In this document: positions 51,289-60,507 of the stretch, piece by piece
How positions within the stretch are numbered: position 1 is the stretch's first letter
Layout of the letters: every line of letters starts with the position of its first letter
Origin: Paenibacillus_AB hodogayensis
GTDB lineage: Bacteria > Bacillota > Bacilli > Paenibacillales > NBRC-103111
Reading direction: 5' to 3'
DNA length: 64,000 bases
Assembly (NCBI RefSeq): GCF_039536325.1
Contig: NZ_BAAAYO010000012.1
Coordinates: 62,001-126,000, forward strand
Notes under the pieces: generated by a model
Told to the model about the DNA's origin: nothing
What the model saw: only the letters and a program-made list of their open reading frames with translations
The model's database searches: none
Translations under genes and position numbers: made by a program

Positions 51289-51429
51289 ACGCAAGCCCTT
51301 TCTGGCATCTCGTGTCTATTATATAAGAAAAACCAGCAATACAAAAGCATACCTCTACGCCGACTGCTCATGGCTTCAAGATATGCCCTTCATAAGGATC
51401 GATCCGATTCTGCCTGCTTTAAAAAAGGT

Positions 51430-51858
51430 CTAGCGTCCGTTCACGATGCGCAGATGGCGGAACGACCGGGAAAAATTGTTGTCGGTATAGCCGACCGCTT
51501 CGTACACGGGAAGAATCGGCTCGTTATGCACGTCCACAGTCACCAAAATCTTGCTTACCTTACGCTGGATGAATTTCTGCTTCAAGCCCGTAATCAACGC
51601 TCTGCCGATCCCTTTGCGCTGGAATTGAGGGGCAACCGCTATGCGGTAGTAATATCCCTGATTGCGCTGATCGATCGTCCCGATAATAATACCGGCGATT
51701 TCTTCGTTTACGACGGAGACGAGAACGAGCTCCGCATCAAGCGTCAACTGCTTAGCGAACGCCTCGATCGTCTCCTCGTAACAGGCTTCGGACAGCACTT
51801 CGCTGAAAAGATTCGCAATCGACGCATAATCGGACAAATGAAAGGGCCGAACGAACAT
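51430..51858 (-). CDS. GNAT-family N-acetyltransferase
   Basis: The 142-residue protein has the acetyl-CoA-binding motif VAPQFQRKGIGRALI and strand YYYRIAVAP. The substrate is unknown. ATG 51858 follows GGGGAGAG; a longer in-frame start at 51924 lacks a ribosome site. Confidence 0.88.
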   Translation of the reverse strand: MFVRPFHLSDYASIANLFSEVLSEACYEETIEAFAKQLTLDAELVLVSVVNEEIAGIIIGTIDQRNQGYYYRIAVAPQFQRKGIGRALITGLKQKFIQRKVSKILVTVDVHNEPILPVYEAVGYTDNNFSRSFRHLRIVNGR

Positions 51859-52310
51859 CTTGGTCTCTCCCCGTTTTGTTAATTTATCGATCTTGTTTTT
51901 GATATAAAGGTACAAATACGACAAAAATCGAGGAAATCCTGCTAAAGTCTTAATAAAAGCTTAAAAAGTTTAACTATTTTCGTCAAATTGGGTGAAAACG
52001 CTTAACCGATCCCGTTTTCCGTACATGTTCTGCGGTTGGGAACGAATGGCTCAATCGCCTGTCCCGCACCAGCTTAGAAAGCTTCGATCGTTACGCCGGA
52101 CAAGCCCGCCTATACGGGCCCCGGTTCCACCCTATACTCTATGAGCCCGATACGCATAAGATGTTAAAAAACAAGCATACTGATGAAGGCTGGTTTACAA
52201 TAAAGCAAAAAGGAACTTTTCAAACATAAGTATTGCACATGTTGATTTATTCACGAAAATGAGGGATAATAGACATGTACAAATCCATTATTTAGGGAGG
52301 CATTTTCCTT
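51859..52310. promoter_or_regulatory. Divergent non-coding region with the sodA promoter
   Basis: No gene is seen in this 452-base gap. At 52242-52270, TTGATT and GATAAT are 17 bases apart, a good housekeeping promoter for sodA, 41 bases before its ATG. The part next to the acetyltransferase gene is AT-rich, and nothing else is recognisable. Confidence 0.6.
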
Positions 52311-52922
52311 ATGGCACATCAATTGCCGGCATTGGCTTACGCCAACAACGCCCTGGAGCCCCACATCGACGCGCAAACGATGGAAATCCATCACGACCGT
52401 CACCACAATACTTACGTTACGAACCTGAACGCCGCTCTCGACAAGCACCCGGAGCTTCACGACAAATCGCTCGAAGCTTTGATCGCCGATCTGAACGCCG
52501 TTCCTGAAGATATCCGTACCGCTGTCCGCAACAACGGCGGCGGCCATGCCAACCACTCCCTGTTCTGGTCGACGATCGCCCCGAACGCGGGCGGCCAACC
52601 GACCGGCGCTCTGGCAGCGGCGATCGACAGCGAGCTGGGCGGCTTCGATGCGTTCAAGCAAGCTTTCGCAGCTGCGGCTACGACCCGTTTCGGCAGCGGC
52701 TGGGCTTGGCTCGCCGTAACGAAAGACGGCAAGCTGAAAGTATACAGCCTGCCTAACCAAGACAGCCCGATCTTCGAAGGCGACACGCCGATCCTCGGTC
52801 TGGACGTATGGGAGCACGCTTACTACCTGAAATATCAAAACAAACGCCCGGATTACATCGGCGCTTTCTGGAACGTCGTGGACTGGAATGCCGTAGGCAA
52901 ACTGTACGACGCTGCCAAGTAA
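52311..52922 (+). CDS. sodA: Superoxide dismutase (Mn/Fe)
   Basis: The 203-residue enzyme has metal ligands at His27 (MEIHHDRHH), His in GGHANHSLFW, and Asp and His in LDVWEHAYYLKY. The RFGSGWAWLAV segment is typical of the manganese/cambialistic group. It converts superoxide to peroxide and oxygen. GGGAGG precedes the ATG; strong promoter and terminator indicate a single-gene unit with high expression. Confidence 0.96.
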   Translation: MAHQLPALAYANNALEPHIDAQTMEIHHDRHHNTYVTNLNAALDKHPELHDKSLEALIADLNAVPEDIRTAVRNNGGGHANHSLFWSTIAPNAGGQPTGALAAAIDSELGGFDAFKQAFAAAATTRFGSGWAWLAVTKDGKLKVYSLPNQDSPIFEGDTPILGLDVWEHAYYLKYQNKRPDYIGAFWNVVDWNAVGKLYDAAK

Positions 52923-52940
52923 TCCGCCCGCAGCGCAAGA

Positions 52941-52988
52941 AATCCCCATCCGCCCTTCACCTAAAGTGAAGACGGATGGGGATTTTTT
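52941..52988 (+). terminator. Terminator of sodA
   Basis: AATCCCCATCCG pairs with CGGATGGGGATT, with an inner CTTCAC/GTGAAG stem, followed by seven T. Confidence 0.92.
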
Positions 52989-53080
52989 TCGTCTCGCCGG
53001 GAGAACATCGGATCGCGCATGAATCGCCTGACGCGCGAATACAATGTAGCGAAATCCGACGATTCCCGGAAAGGACGGTC

Positions 53081-53245
53081 ATGACTATGTCGAAATCTAA
53101 TCGCGGCAAAGCGCTGTGGAAGCTCCCTTCCCGCGGCAAAGGAACGTGCCCGGTATGCGGTACGACCCGCATCAAGCTGTTGTATACCCGCACGCTGGAG
53201 GACGGCGCCAAAGCAAAAGTATGCAAACGGTGCCGCGCGGCATAA
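53081..53245 (+). CDS. Small zinc-ribbon protein
   Basis: The 54-residue basic protein has two CxxC motifs (CPVCG and CKRC) 26 residues apart, the layout of a zinc ribbon, with many Lys/Arg. It may bind RNA or ribosomes. The ATG at 53081 follows AAAGGA; ATG 53087 is also possible. It is a single gene after the sodA terminator. Confidence 0.72.
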   Translation: MTMSKSNRGKALWKLPSRGKGTCPVCGTTRIKLLYTRTLEDGAKAKVCKRCRAA

Positions 53246-53345
53246 CACCTGCGACCGGGCTTATCCGTCGTTCCCGCCCTCGTCTGCGGTCCGGAAAGCC
53301 GAATGCCCCGTACACCGTCGGCTCCTAAACCGCAGGCGCGGCCCT

Positions 53346-54515
53346 TTACAACTTGCCGACCTGCTTCAATATTTTCACGAATACGTTGGGCAAAGCATAA
53401 CGCTTCAACTCCCGCTCGCCGAACCAGCAGAATACGCCGCCATCATTCCGTTCGGTCTCGGGCGGGCCGGATTCGTCCGGGGCGAATAACGCTTGTCCGT
53501 CCGCGAATTCGACAAACCGGCAGCGATACACCCTCAACTTCCATTGAATATGGCTGAACGTATGCTCCGCATCCATCATCGGCCCGATCGGCTCCACCGT
53601 CAACCCGAACTCGTCCTGCAGCTTTTCGCGAAGAAAGCGCATCGCGGCTTCGTCCGAGCCGGCCGCCCCCTCTTCCTGGAGCATGTCCGGGAGTTGAACA
53701 TGGGGCAGCTCCCACATGCGCGCAAGCAGCCCCTCCTTCGGACGCTGACGAATCAGCACCCGGCCCGCCTCGGCGCCGACGCCCTCGATATAAGCAACCG
53801 CCCGCGCTTCCGGACGCGGCGGCTTGGCCTTCGTCTTGACCGGCAGTTCGTCGGCCACGCCTTCCAATCTTCCCGCGCACATCTCCATAACCGGACAAGT
53901 CAGGCAATGCGGCGACTTCGGCGTACATACGGTTGCCCCGAGCTCCATCAGCGCCTGATTGAAATCGCCGGCTCTTCCTTCCGGAATAAGCTCGACGGCC
54001 AATTTCTCGATGCCGATACGGGTCGAAGGCTTGGCAATATCGTCGTGCAGCAGAAAATACCGCGAAAGCACGCGCATGACGTTGCCGTCGACGGCTGGCT
54101 CCGGTTTGTTGTAGGCGATGCTCAGCACGGCCCCCGCCGTGTAAGGCCCTACTCCTTTTAAGGAAGAGATCTCCTCCTTGGCGTCTGGAACCCGACCTCC
54201 GTAGCTTTCCTTGACTTCACGGACTGCGGCCTGCAAATTGCGGGCGCGGGAATAGTAGCCGAGCCCTTCCCACGCCTTCAGCACCTGCTCCTCGGGAGCG
54301 TCCGCCAATGCCTCGACGGTCGGGAACTGCTCCACAAACCGGTGGAAGTAAGGAATAACCGTCTCCACCCGGGTCTGCTGCAGCATCACTTCGGATATCC
54401 ATATATAATAAGGATTGCGGCTGCGCCGCCAGGGCAGATCGCGTTTGTGCACGTCGTACCATTTCAACAATTCGGCGGAAAAATGCGTTTTTGCCTGAGT
54501 CGCTTCCAAATTCAC
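53346..54515 (-). CDS. mutY: A/G-specific adenine glycosylase
   Basis: The 389-residue repair enzyme removes adenine mispaired with 8-oxoguanine. Catalytic Glu lies in SEVMLQQTRV, the helix-hairpin-helix and catalytic Asp in LKGVGPYTAGAVL and AVDGNVMRV, and the 4Fe-4S ligands in CTPKSPHCLTCPVMEMC. The C-terminal 120 residues form the NUDIX-like 8-oxoG recognition domain (MWELPHVQLP). I chose GTG 54515, which follows AAAGGGAG; ATG 54530 has no ribosome site. Confidence 0.94.
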   Translation of the reverse strand: MNLEATQAKTHFSAELLKWYDVHKRDLPWRRSRNPYYIWISEVMLQQTRVETVIPYFHRFVEQFPTVEALADAPEEQVLKAWEGLGYYSRARNLQAAVREVKESYGGRVPDAKEEISSLKGVGPYTAGAVLSIAYNKPEPAVDGNVMRVLSRYFLLHDDIAKPSTRIGIEKLAVELIPEGRAGDFNQALMELGATVCTPKSPHCLTCPVMEMCAGRLEGVADELPVKTKAKPPRPEARAVAYIEGVGAEAGRVLIRQRPKEGLLARMWELPHVQLPDMLQEEGAAGSDEAAMRFLREKLQDEFGLTVEPIGPMMDAEHTFSHIQWKLRVYRCRFVEFADGQALFAPDESGPPETERNDGGVFCWFGERELKRYALPNVFVKILKQVGKL

Positions 54516-54615
54516 CGTTCTCCCTTTCATGCTGTCATCTCATGTTCGATTTCTGCTATGATGTAGTTGTTTGCAAGCCTGCGCTTGCCGGAGGCGAAAG
54601 GAGCGTTGCGCCGAT

Positions 54616-55470
54616 ATGCTCACTACGGGTGAAATCGCCGCCCAATTGAACAAGCTTGTCTTCTCCATCCTGCTGACCGGCCACCGCAAAAACGAGCCGG
54701 CCTGGCTTCAGCCGCTGCGGACGGTCCGTCACCATTCCTTCTGGCTGATCGTCCGGGGAAAAGGAACGTTCACGATCAACGGCACGATGTATCCGGCCGA
54801 GCCCGGCAAGCTGTTCGTCTTCATCCCGGGCATGCTGGTGGAGCGGCGCAGCGACGCCGATCAGCCGTTTGAATATTACTTTTTACGTTTTCATTATACG
54901 GAAACTTACGAAGAGAAGGAACAATGGATTTGCCGGAGCCCGGCCGAGAGCCCTTTCCCGCTGCAAGGGATGTATTCGCTGCAAAATACGCCGCAGTTCA
55001 TCTACTGGATGGAACAGCTGTTCATTTTGTGGCAGCGTCGCGGGCACATCACGGCAATGCGGCGCAAAATCCTGCTCCAGGAATTTTGGCTGGCGCTGCT
55101 TCAGGACTTCCGCGCCCAAAGAAGAGCGGGAGACACTACCGCCTCGATCGAGCTTACCCAGGACTATATGGTTCAGCATTATCAGGAGCAGTTGACGCTG
55201 GAATCGCTCGCTCAGCTGGCAGGCTTGAGCGTGAGCCACTATTCGCGCCTGTTCAAGAAGGTGATCGGCTACAGCCCGATCGATTACTTGACCCATTTGC
55301 GCATGGACCGCGCCAAGGAGCTGCTCGTCCTGTCCGACTACAGGCTGAAATCGATCGCCCAGAGCGTGGGGTACCACGACGAATTTTATTTCAGCCGCAT
55401 GTTCAAAAAGATCGTCGGTCTGTCCCCTCGCGACTATGTGAAGCGTCACCGGGCGGAGCCGATACGGTAA
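54616..55470 (+). CDS. AraC-family regulator with cupin sensor
   Basis: The protein has about 284 residues, with an AraC-binding cupin (SFWLIVRGKGTFTINGTMY, PGKLFVFIPGMLVER) and a C-terminal double helix-turn-helix (LTLESLAQLAGLSVSHYSRL, LKSIAQSVGYHDEFYFSRMF). ATG 54616 follows AAAGGAG. It stands alone between mutY and a membrane protein, so its target is not evident. Confidence 0.88.
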   Translation: MLTTGEIAAQLNKLVFSILLTGHRKNEPAWLQPLRTVRHHSFWLIVRGKGTFTINGTMYPAEPGKLFVFIPGMLVERRSDADQPFEYYFLRFHYTETYEEKEQWICRSPAESPFPLQGMYSLQNTPQFIYWMEQLFILWQRRGHITAMRRKILLQEFWLALLQDFRAQRRAGDTTASIELTQDYMVQHYQEQLTLESLAQLAGLSVSHYSRLFKKVIGYSPIDYLTHLRMDRAKELLVLSDYRLKSIAQSVGYHDEFYFSRMFKKIVGLSPRDYVKRHRAEPIR

Positions 55471-55672
55471 CCGGCCCGTTCTCCGAAAGGCTCGGGCCCG
55501 TTATGGGATTTCCATTCGTCACGCTCGGGGTGTACAATGGCAAATAGGGCTTCGCTTTCCATTCGCATGTCCAACGATCGGACGAGCTGCGCGTGAGTCG
55601 AGGACGAGGCTTGTACCACATGGACTTCGCAGGGCGGGGAAAGAAGCTAGCGACGATTCGGGGAGGAACCGC

Positions 55673-56263
55673 ATGAACCTCAATGCCGGAAAGCCTTATT
55701 GGGCGATTCCTTATTTATATATTTGGGGCATTCAATGGATGGCCTCTTCACTGTTATATTATTGGTGGATGCTCGATCCGGCGGGGACGATCCGCGCGGT
55801 TTTGCCGTGGGTAGCGCTGGCGCTAAGCGCGGCCGTTGCATTCGCGCGCCGTCGGAACAAGCCGCAGGGCGCGCCGGCAGGCGGGTCTGCGCCGACTTGG
55901 CGGAACGTCGCGATAGCGGGGCTCTGCGCAGCGGTGGTATTGGCACTGTTTCTTGCCGTTCTGCTGTACGCGGGGGTTAACGCAAGCCCGCTGCTGTACG
56001 CCGAGCTGTTTCGCGCCTTCGCGTTAGCTGCCTTCTACGCTTATACGGGATGGCGCTTCGGACGCGAGCTTGTTTTTCTCGGCATATGGCTGATCGCTCT
56101 GCTTGTTGTCGTAGCCGGCTGGTACGCCGGATACGCCCCGATTGTGCTCGGCGTGTCCGAAGGAGCCAGCCTGATCGCCTGTGCCTTTATATTGCAGCTA
56201 TGGCGCAAAACCGCCGGAACCCTATCGCTAACAGCCGGAAGCCCAGGGGCCGGCCGGAATTGA
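55673..56263 (+). CDS. Integral membrane protein of unknown function
   Basis: The 196-residue protein has about six hydrophobic segments (LYIWGIQWMASSLLYYWW, VLPWVALALSAAVAF, IAGLCAAVVLALFLAVLLYA, LVFLGIWLIALLVVVAGWYA). GGGGAGGA precedes the ATG. I do not recognise the family. Confidence 0.75.
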   Translation: MNLNAGKPYWAIPYLYIWGIQWMASSLLYYWWMLDPAGTIRAVLPWVALALSAAVAFARRRNKPQGAPAGGSAPTWRNVAIAGLCAAVVLALFLAVLLYAGVNASPLLYAELFRAFALAAFYAYTGWRFGRELVFLGIWLIALLVVVAGWYAGYAPIVLGVSEGASLIACAFILQLWRKTAGTLSLTAGSPGAGRN

Positions 56264-56540
56264 CGCGCAGACTGCCGGGCTGCCGTACGGCGGCTGTATC
56301 CCGGCGGCTCCGTTCCATAATCCGACCGCCAAACCGGCCAAGCAAACCGCGCCCGGGGCGGTCGTTTCCCGTACCATCGCCAATCCAAACCGCTTCATGA
56401 CATCCCTCCACGGGTTTGCTATACTTACGAACATACCCCCAAACGGCATTTGAACGTACCGAATTCCCGAAAACAGTCGCCCAGAACGTCCGGTTCCGCT
56501 CTCGCCGCCTATCAGAAAAAAGCAAGAGAGGTGTCTGTCC

Positions 56541-56741
56541 GTGCAATGGATCGCCATCATTCCGTATTTGTTCATCGGAGTAGGCCTATTGAATCTGTTT
56601 TTCCCGAGAACGGCATGGTTTTGGAATATAGGCTGGCAGTTCAGAAACGCCGAGCCTAGCGACGCCGCCGTCATGATGGGCAGGATTGGGGGCCTCCTGG
56701 CTATCGGTATCGGCGTGTTCCTGCTTGTGGCCGGCGTGTAG
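56541..56741 (+). CDS. DUF6199-like small membrane protein
   Basis: The 66-residue protein has two membrane helices (IIPYLFIGVGLLNLFFP and GGLLAIGIGVFLLVAGV) with an intervening WFWNIGWQFRNAEPSD loop typical of the DUF6199 type. The start is GTG 56541 behind AGAGAGG. The function is unknown. Confidence 0.75.
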   Translation: MQWIAIIPYLFIGVGLLNLFFPRTAWFWNIGWQFRNAEPSDAAVMMGRIGGLLAIGIGVFLLVAGV

Positions 56742-56893
56742 GTTTGGCCCCGCGTTAGCGGCGCTTCAGCCGATCCGACGAGAACTATCGTCCTCAAGAC
56801 CGACCCGACTAACGTCCGTGGCTCTGCGGTGTCGTCCATCCTTTCACCCTACCCGACTTGCTCTTGTAAAGGTGCGTTGCCCCGGTAAGGTTA

Positions 56894-57646
56894 CTACAAA
56901 TCGCGAATATCCAGCACGCTGCCAGACGGATGGGAATCGTCGAACAGAACCCGAAGCAGCTTGTTCGCCGTCTCATCCGCCCCGGTCAGGGAGCCTGAAT
57001 CCTTCAGCTCGACGAACCGCTGGTGATCACGGAACAGCTCGGGGCTCGTCTTGCGAATGTCCCGCTGCATATCCGTGTCGACCACTCCAGGCGCGACGGA
57101 CAAGATGCGTATACCGTCCGTTTCGTGCCGCTGCTCTTCGCCTACGCAACGGGTGAACATGTCGAGTCCAGCCTTGGAGGCGCAATAAGCGCTCCAGCCC
57201 GAATAAGCCTTCCTTCCGGCTCCCGAGGAGATGTTCAACACGCGTCGATCGGCCTTCCAGTCCGCCGTCAGTCGCAAAAAGGCGGCCGTCAGCACGACCG
57301 GCGCGATCAGATTGACGCTCACATTGCGGGCCAGATCCATACCTGCAGCGACGGCAGCCGGTGCGATCGGCTCCACCATTCCGGCATTATTAATCAGACA
57401 AATCGTGTCCGCTTCGCCCGGTTCCACGCCGGCCAGAGCTTTCTCCATCATCTCGTCCAAGGCGGACGCATCGCCCACATCGCCGCTGATCCATTCCAGA
57501 CCGGCCCCTTTGAGGGCAGCCTCCTCCATTAACGATCCCGCGCCGCTGCGCGCTATTCCGACCAACCGGTGCCCGGGTTCCATCAGTTGACGGAGCATTG
57601 CCTGCCCCAGTCCTTTCGAAGCTCCCGTTACGATAAACAGCTTCAT
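56894..57646 (-). CDS. Short-chain dehydrogenase (sepiapterin/benzil reductase-like)
   Basis: The 250-residue protein has the cofactor motif TGASKGLG, the structural NNAG and the catalytic YCASK with Ser in NISSGAGR. The overall pattern resembles YueD-type benzil/sepiapterin reductases using NADPH. It is transcribed alone, divergent from the YdjM-like gene. The physiological substrate is unknown. Confidence 0.88.
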   Translation of the reverse strand: MKLFIVTGASKGLGQAMLRQLMEPGHRLVGIARSGAGSLMEEAALKGAGLEWISGDVGDASALDEMMEKALAGVEPGEADTICLINNAGMVEPIAPAAVAAGMDLARNVSVNLIAPVVLTAAFLRLTADWKADRRVLNISSGAGRKAYSGWSAYCASKAGLDMFTRCVGEEQRHETDGIRILSVAPGVVDTDMQRDIRKTSPELFRDHQRFVELKDSGSLTGADETANKLLRVLFDDSHPSGSVLDIRDL

Positions 57647-57929
57647 TCTTCCGCCTCCATCCTCTTATTCGGTTCTTGTCTATGTATAAGCGCCCCCAAC
57701 CGGCGTTTCGTGCGTGCCAACCCGGGGCCAGGACCGACATTCTGCCACCGATGCTATCAAATTCCCGCTTTCAAGGCAACTTTTAATGAGAGTATGCCCG
57801 TTCTCCTGTCCGAAAAGCTGAAAACAAACGGCAAACAAGCTGTAACACAATTGAAATATCCGTTTCAGCTTTCTTTAAGGGTACTGACCTATACTTCTAA
57901 GTAACCCCCTTTTTTCATATAGAATGGAT

Positions 57930-57966
57930 AGATCCGCGGCCCGTTGCTTGCGGATCTCTTTTTTTT
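57930..57966 (+). terminator. Orphan terminator in a divergent gap
   Basis: AGATCCGC (57930-57937) pairs with GCGGATCT (57950-57957), followed by CTTTTTTTT. Both flanking genes point away from or begin after it, so it must end a plus-strand transcript that starts inside the gap. A TATACT box at 57890-57895 is a possible start. Confidence 0.75.
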
Positions 57967-57987
57967 GCCGTTCTTTCCGCGAAAAAA

Positions 57988-58001
57988 GGAACAAATGTTC
58001 G
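57988..58001 (+). promoter_or_regulatory. LexA/DinR box
   Basis: GGAACAAATGTTCG contains GAACAAATGTTC, matching the Bacillus LexA box GAACRNRYGTTC. It overlaps the -35 region of the promoter whose extended -10 is TGGTACAAT (58009-58017), so LexA would block polymerase. Confidence 0.75.
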
Positions 58002-58066
58002 CGAGTTATGGTACAATAGCAACACAGGCCGGAAGGCTTGGCCGACTATTCATCCGGGAGAACACC

Positions 58067-58561
58067 ATGCTGCAAAAAACGCATAGCGCGGCCGGACTTG
58101 TGGCCGCCGAAGTCGTCATCGTTCAACAACAAATCCCGTTTTTGTCCTGGGAGGCCGGAGGGGCTATCCTGCTGGGATGTCTGGCCGGAACGCTGGCCGA
58201 CGTGGACAAGCCGGGCTCGACGATGGCTAAAGTTTTGTTTCCGTTGTCTGCGCTCCTTCGTCTACTCGGCGTGAAGCACCGGACAATGACACATTCGCTG
58301 CTGTTCATCGCGGCGATCGGCTTGGCGGCGTCGCCGCTGCCGCACCTCTATTTTCTCGTGCTGATTGCCGCTTATGCGTCCCATCCCCTTATCGATCTGT
58401 TTAATGAGAACGGAGTCCAGCTGTTTTGGCCGCTAAAGGGGAAAATTCGCCTACTGCCGAAATTCCTTGCGGTCGGCACCGGTTCGCCGCTGGAAACGGC
58501 CGTTCGTTGGGTACTCCTCGGCTGGAGCCTATGGATTCCGTTCTCGACGATTCGGTTTTGA
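58067..58561 (+). CDS. YdjM-like membrane-bound metal-dependent hydrolase (DUF457)
   Basis: The 164-residue protein has conserved His/Asp motifs (KTHSAAG, GTLADVDKPGS, KHRTMTHSLLF, SHPLIDLFNENG) and four hydrophobic segments, as in the YdjM/DUF457 family. In Escherichia coli YdjM is an SOS-regulated membrane protein; the LexA box here predicts the same. GGGAGAAC precedes ATG 58067. A longer in-frame start at 57944 would cross the LexA box and terminator. Confidence 0.88.
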   Translation: MLQKTHSAAGLVAAEVVIVQQQIPFLSWEAGGAILLGCLAGTLADVDKPGSTMAKVLFPLSALLRLLGVKHRTMTHSLLFIAAIGLAASPLPHLYFLVLIAAYASHPLIDLFNENGVQLFWPLKGKIRLLPKFLAVGTGSPLETAVRWVLLGWSLWIPFSTIRF

Positions 58562-58681
58562 GCGCAGGCTCCATTTCGCGCCTTGCCCCGATTTCTTACC
58601 GTCTTTGACCGATTTGATAGGAGCTTGAGGTGGCGAGGTGCGCTTTCGTTTTCCGCATTTCTTGAGCGCAGAGCTAGACAA

Positions 58682-58715
58682 AGGCAGCCCTTCGGCTATC
58701 GCGGAGGGGCTGCCT
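58682..58715 (-). terminator. Terminator of the LSm-like protein gene
   Basis: AGGCAGCCC pairs with GGGCTGCCT, followed on the minus strand by TTTGTCT. Confidence 0.6.
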
Positions 58716-58756
58716 GTTTGGCGCGAATCGATGTTCGGGCCGCATATGGCCCGCCT

Positions 58757-59038
58757 CTATAGCAGCAATAACGTAATCGCAAGCAGATCGAACAGCGCCA
58801 ACGTTTGCACCGCTCCCGCTCCACCACCGTAAAAGCCCGGCCCCGGTCCGAAGCCCGCTCCCGGATACGGAAAAAAGCCTCTCGTTGTAGCGCCGGTACC
58901 TCCTTGCGGCTGCAAATAAACATGCTCCGCATCAACATGAACGATATGGCCGTCGTAAATATGACCGCTTTTCGTCTGTAAGCGGACAGGCCGGTTCATA
59001 TACAGCTTGCAGATGCAATACGCATCTTCCTTCAGCAT
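58757..59038 (-). CDS. Small LSm-like protein with hydrophobic tail
   Basis: The 93-residue protein has an N-terminal Sm-like beta unit (YMNRPVRLQTKSGHIYDGHI, VDAEHVYLQP), a Gly/Pro-rich linker (FFPYPGAGFGPGPGFYGGG) and a hydrophobic C-terminus (LALFDLLAITLLLL). I do not know its function; the fold suggests ligand or RNA binding near the membrane. ATG 59038 follows GAGGAGGA; the longer frame to 59191 is unsupported. Confidence 0.78.
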   Translation of the reverse strand: MLKEDAYCICKLYMNRPVRLQTKSGHIYDGHIVHVDAEHVYLQPQGGTGATTRGFFPYPGAGFGPGPGFYGGGAGAVQTLALFDLLAITLLLL

Positions 59039-59293
59039 CGGGTCGTCCTCCTCCGTATTCCTGCCGCCGTCCGCCGTGTAGGCGGATGCGGGTCCACGAT
59101 AGTATACGGGACGAACGCCCTCTCCGCTTGGGCGCTTGTCGGAGAAACGAGCCCATTTCGAATCCAGCTCCGTCGATAAAATGTCGGGCAATGTTCATGT
59201 ATCGGCGCCCCTGGCGGACGAACCCAACGGCCGAGTTGTGCTAAGATGAGCTTATTGAGCATGGAAGCTTAACGAGCGAAGAGGAGGAGCACA

Positions 59294-59635
59294 ATGAGAC
59301 GATATGTCGGGAAATCGGCGGCGACCGGGGCTATACTGCTCTCGCTGACGGCGTTTGCTTTGACCGGATGCGGGGCGGATAGCGGAAAAAGCCCGCAAGC
59401 GGCGGGCGGCGATGCGGAGACGATTTACAAAAAACAATGCCTCTCCTGCCATGGCGATCAGCTGCAGGGACGCATCGGCCCGAGCACAAACCTGACCAAA
59501 GTCGGCGGCAAGCTGGATCGCGAGCAGATCGTCGCGCAAATTTCCAAGGGCGGCAACGGCATGCCCGGCTTCAAAGGAAAGCTCAACGAGACCGAGATCG
59601 GCACGCTGGCAGACTGGCTGGCGGCAAAAAAGTGA
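59294..59635 (+). CDS. Lipoprotein cytochrome c
   Basis: The 113-residue protein has lipobox LTGC (Cys26) and one heme-binding CLSCH motif (Cys49, Cys52, His53), with the distal Met in GNGMPGF. It resembles CccB-type class I cytochromes c551 of Bacillus, membrane-tethered electron carriers to cytochrome oxidase. GAGGAGGAG precedes the ATG. The tandem repeat lies downstream. Confidence 0.92.
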   Translation: MRRYVGKSAATGAILLSLTAFALTGCGADSGKSPQAAGGDAETIYKKQCLSCHGDQLQGRIGPSTNLTKVGGKLDREQIVAQISKGGNGMPGFKGKLNETEIGTLADWLAAKK

Positions 59636-59740
59636 CCCCGTCTGGCGGGAGATATCGTTAACAGGGCCGTCTTTGCGGCCCTGTTTTGTTTGGCGTTAAA
59701 AATTTATGACATAAATAATCGGTTTCTGTCCCGCTCGGAT

Positions 59741-60345
59741 GGGCGCCTCTTGTTAATGCTATTAAGAGTATTATCCTCCCCGTTCTTGAGCAATCTCGCG
59801 GATATAATGATCTTTCGAACACTAGGGAGCGCCGACTGCCCGAGAAACACGCCATTTTCGGGTGGGAGCCCCTGGTTAATGCTAGTAAGAGCATTATCCT
59901 CCCCGCTCGAGAGCAATTTCGCGGATATAATGATCTTTCGCACACTAGGGAGCGCCGACTGCCCGAGAAACACGCCATTTTCGGGTGGGCGCCTCTTGTT
60001 AATGCTAGTAAGAGCATTATCCTCCCCGTTCTTGAGCAATCTCGCGGATATAATGATCTTTCGAACACTAGGGAGCGCCGACTGCCCGAGAAACACGCCA
60101 TTTTCGGGTGGGAGCCCCTGGTTAATGCTAGTAAGAGCATTATCCTCCCCACTCGAGAGCAATTTCGCGGATATAATGCTCTTTCGCACACTAGGGAGCG
60201 CCGACTGCCCGAGAAACACGCCATTTTCGGGTGGGAGCCCCTGGTTAATGCTAGTAAGAGCATTATCCTCCCCACTCGAGAGCAACTTCGCGGATATAAC
60301 GCTCTTTCGCACACTAGGGAGCGTCAACACTAGGGAGCGCCGACT
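59741..60345. repeat. Five-copy 123-bp tandem repeat
   Basis: Units begin at 59741, 59864, 59987, 60110 and 60233, exactly 123 bases apart. Units 1 and 3 share variants (GCGCCTCTTG, GTTCTTGAGCAATC) and differ from units 2, 4 and 5 (AGCCCCTGG, CTCGAGAGCAA), an A-B-A-B-B order. Each unit carries small hairpins (AATGCT...AGCATT; CCCGA...TCGGG). Because 123 is divisible by three, long frames stay open on both strands, but none has a convincing start, so I treat it as non-coding. The last unit decays into partial duplications up to about 60360. Confidence 0.93.
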
Positions 60346-60507
60346 GCCCGAGCTCCGACTGCCAGGGAAATCACGCTACTTTCGGATCGGCCAGCAACAC
60401 CTCATTACGCCCCAGTTGCCTCCCGACAGGCTCGTCCACGGAGGTCGACGCAAAGGGTTCCGCGCGCTCCCTCTCCTGCACTCTGCACTCGCTCACTCTG
60501 TGATCGC

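Noticed and set aside
56390..56420. Further SigB promoter (GCTTCA...GGGTTT) before the DUF6199-like gene
   Set aside because: Both boxes have a mismatch and the site is over 100 bases from the start codon.
57862..57884. Further SigB promoter (GTTTCA...GGGTAC)
   Set aside because: The spacing is 11 bases, shorter than the 13-14 seen at the seven accepted sites.
59741..60345. CRISPR-like array
   Set aside because: Units are 123 bases long and nearly identical throughout, with no separate spacers, and no cas genes are near.
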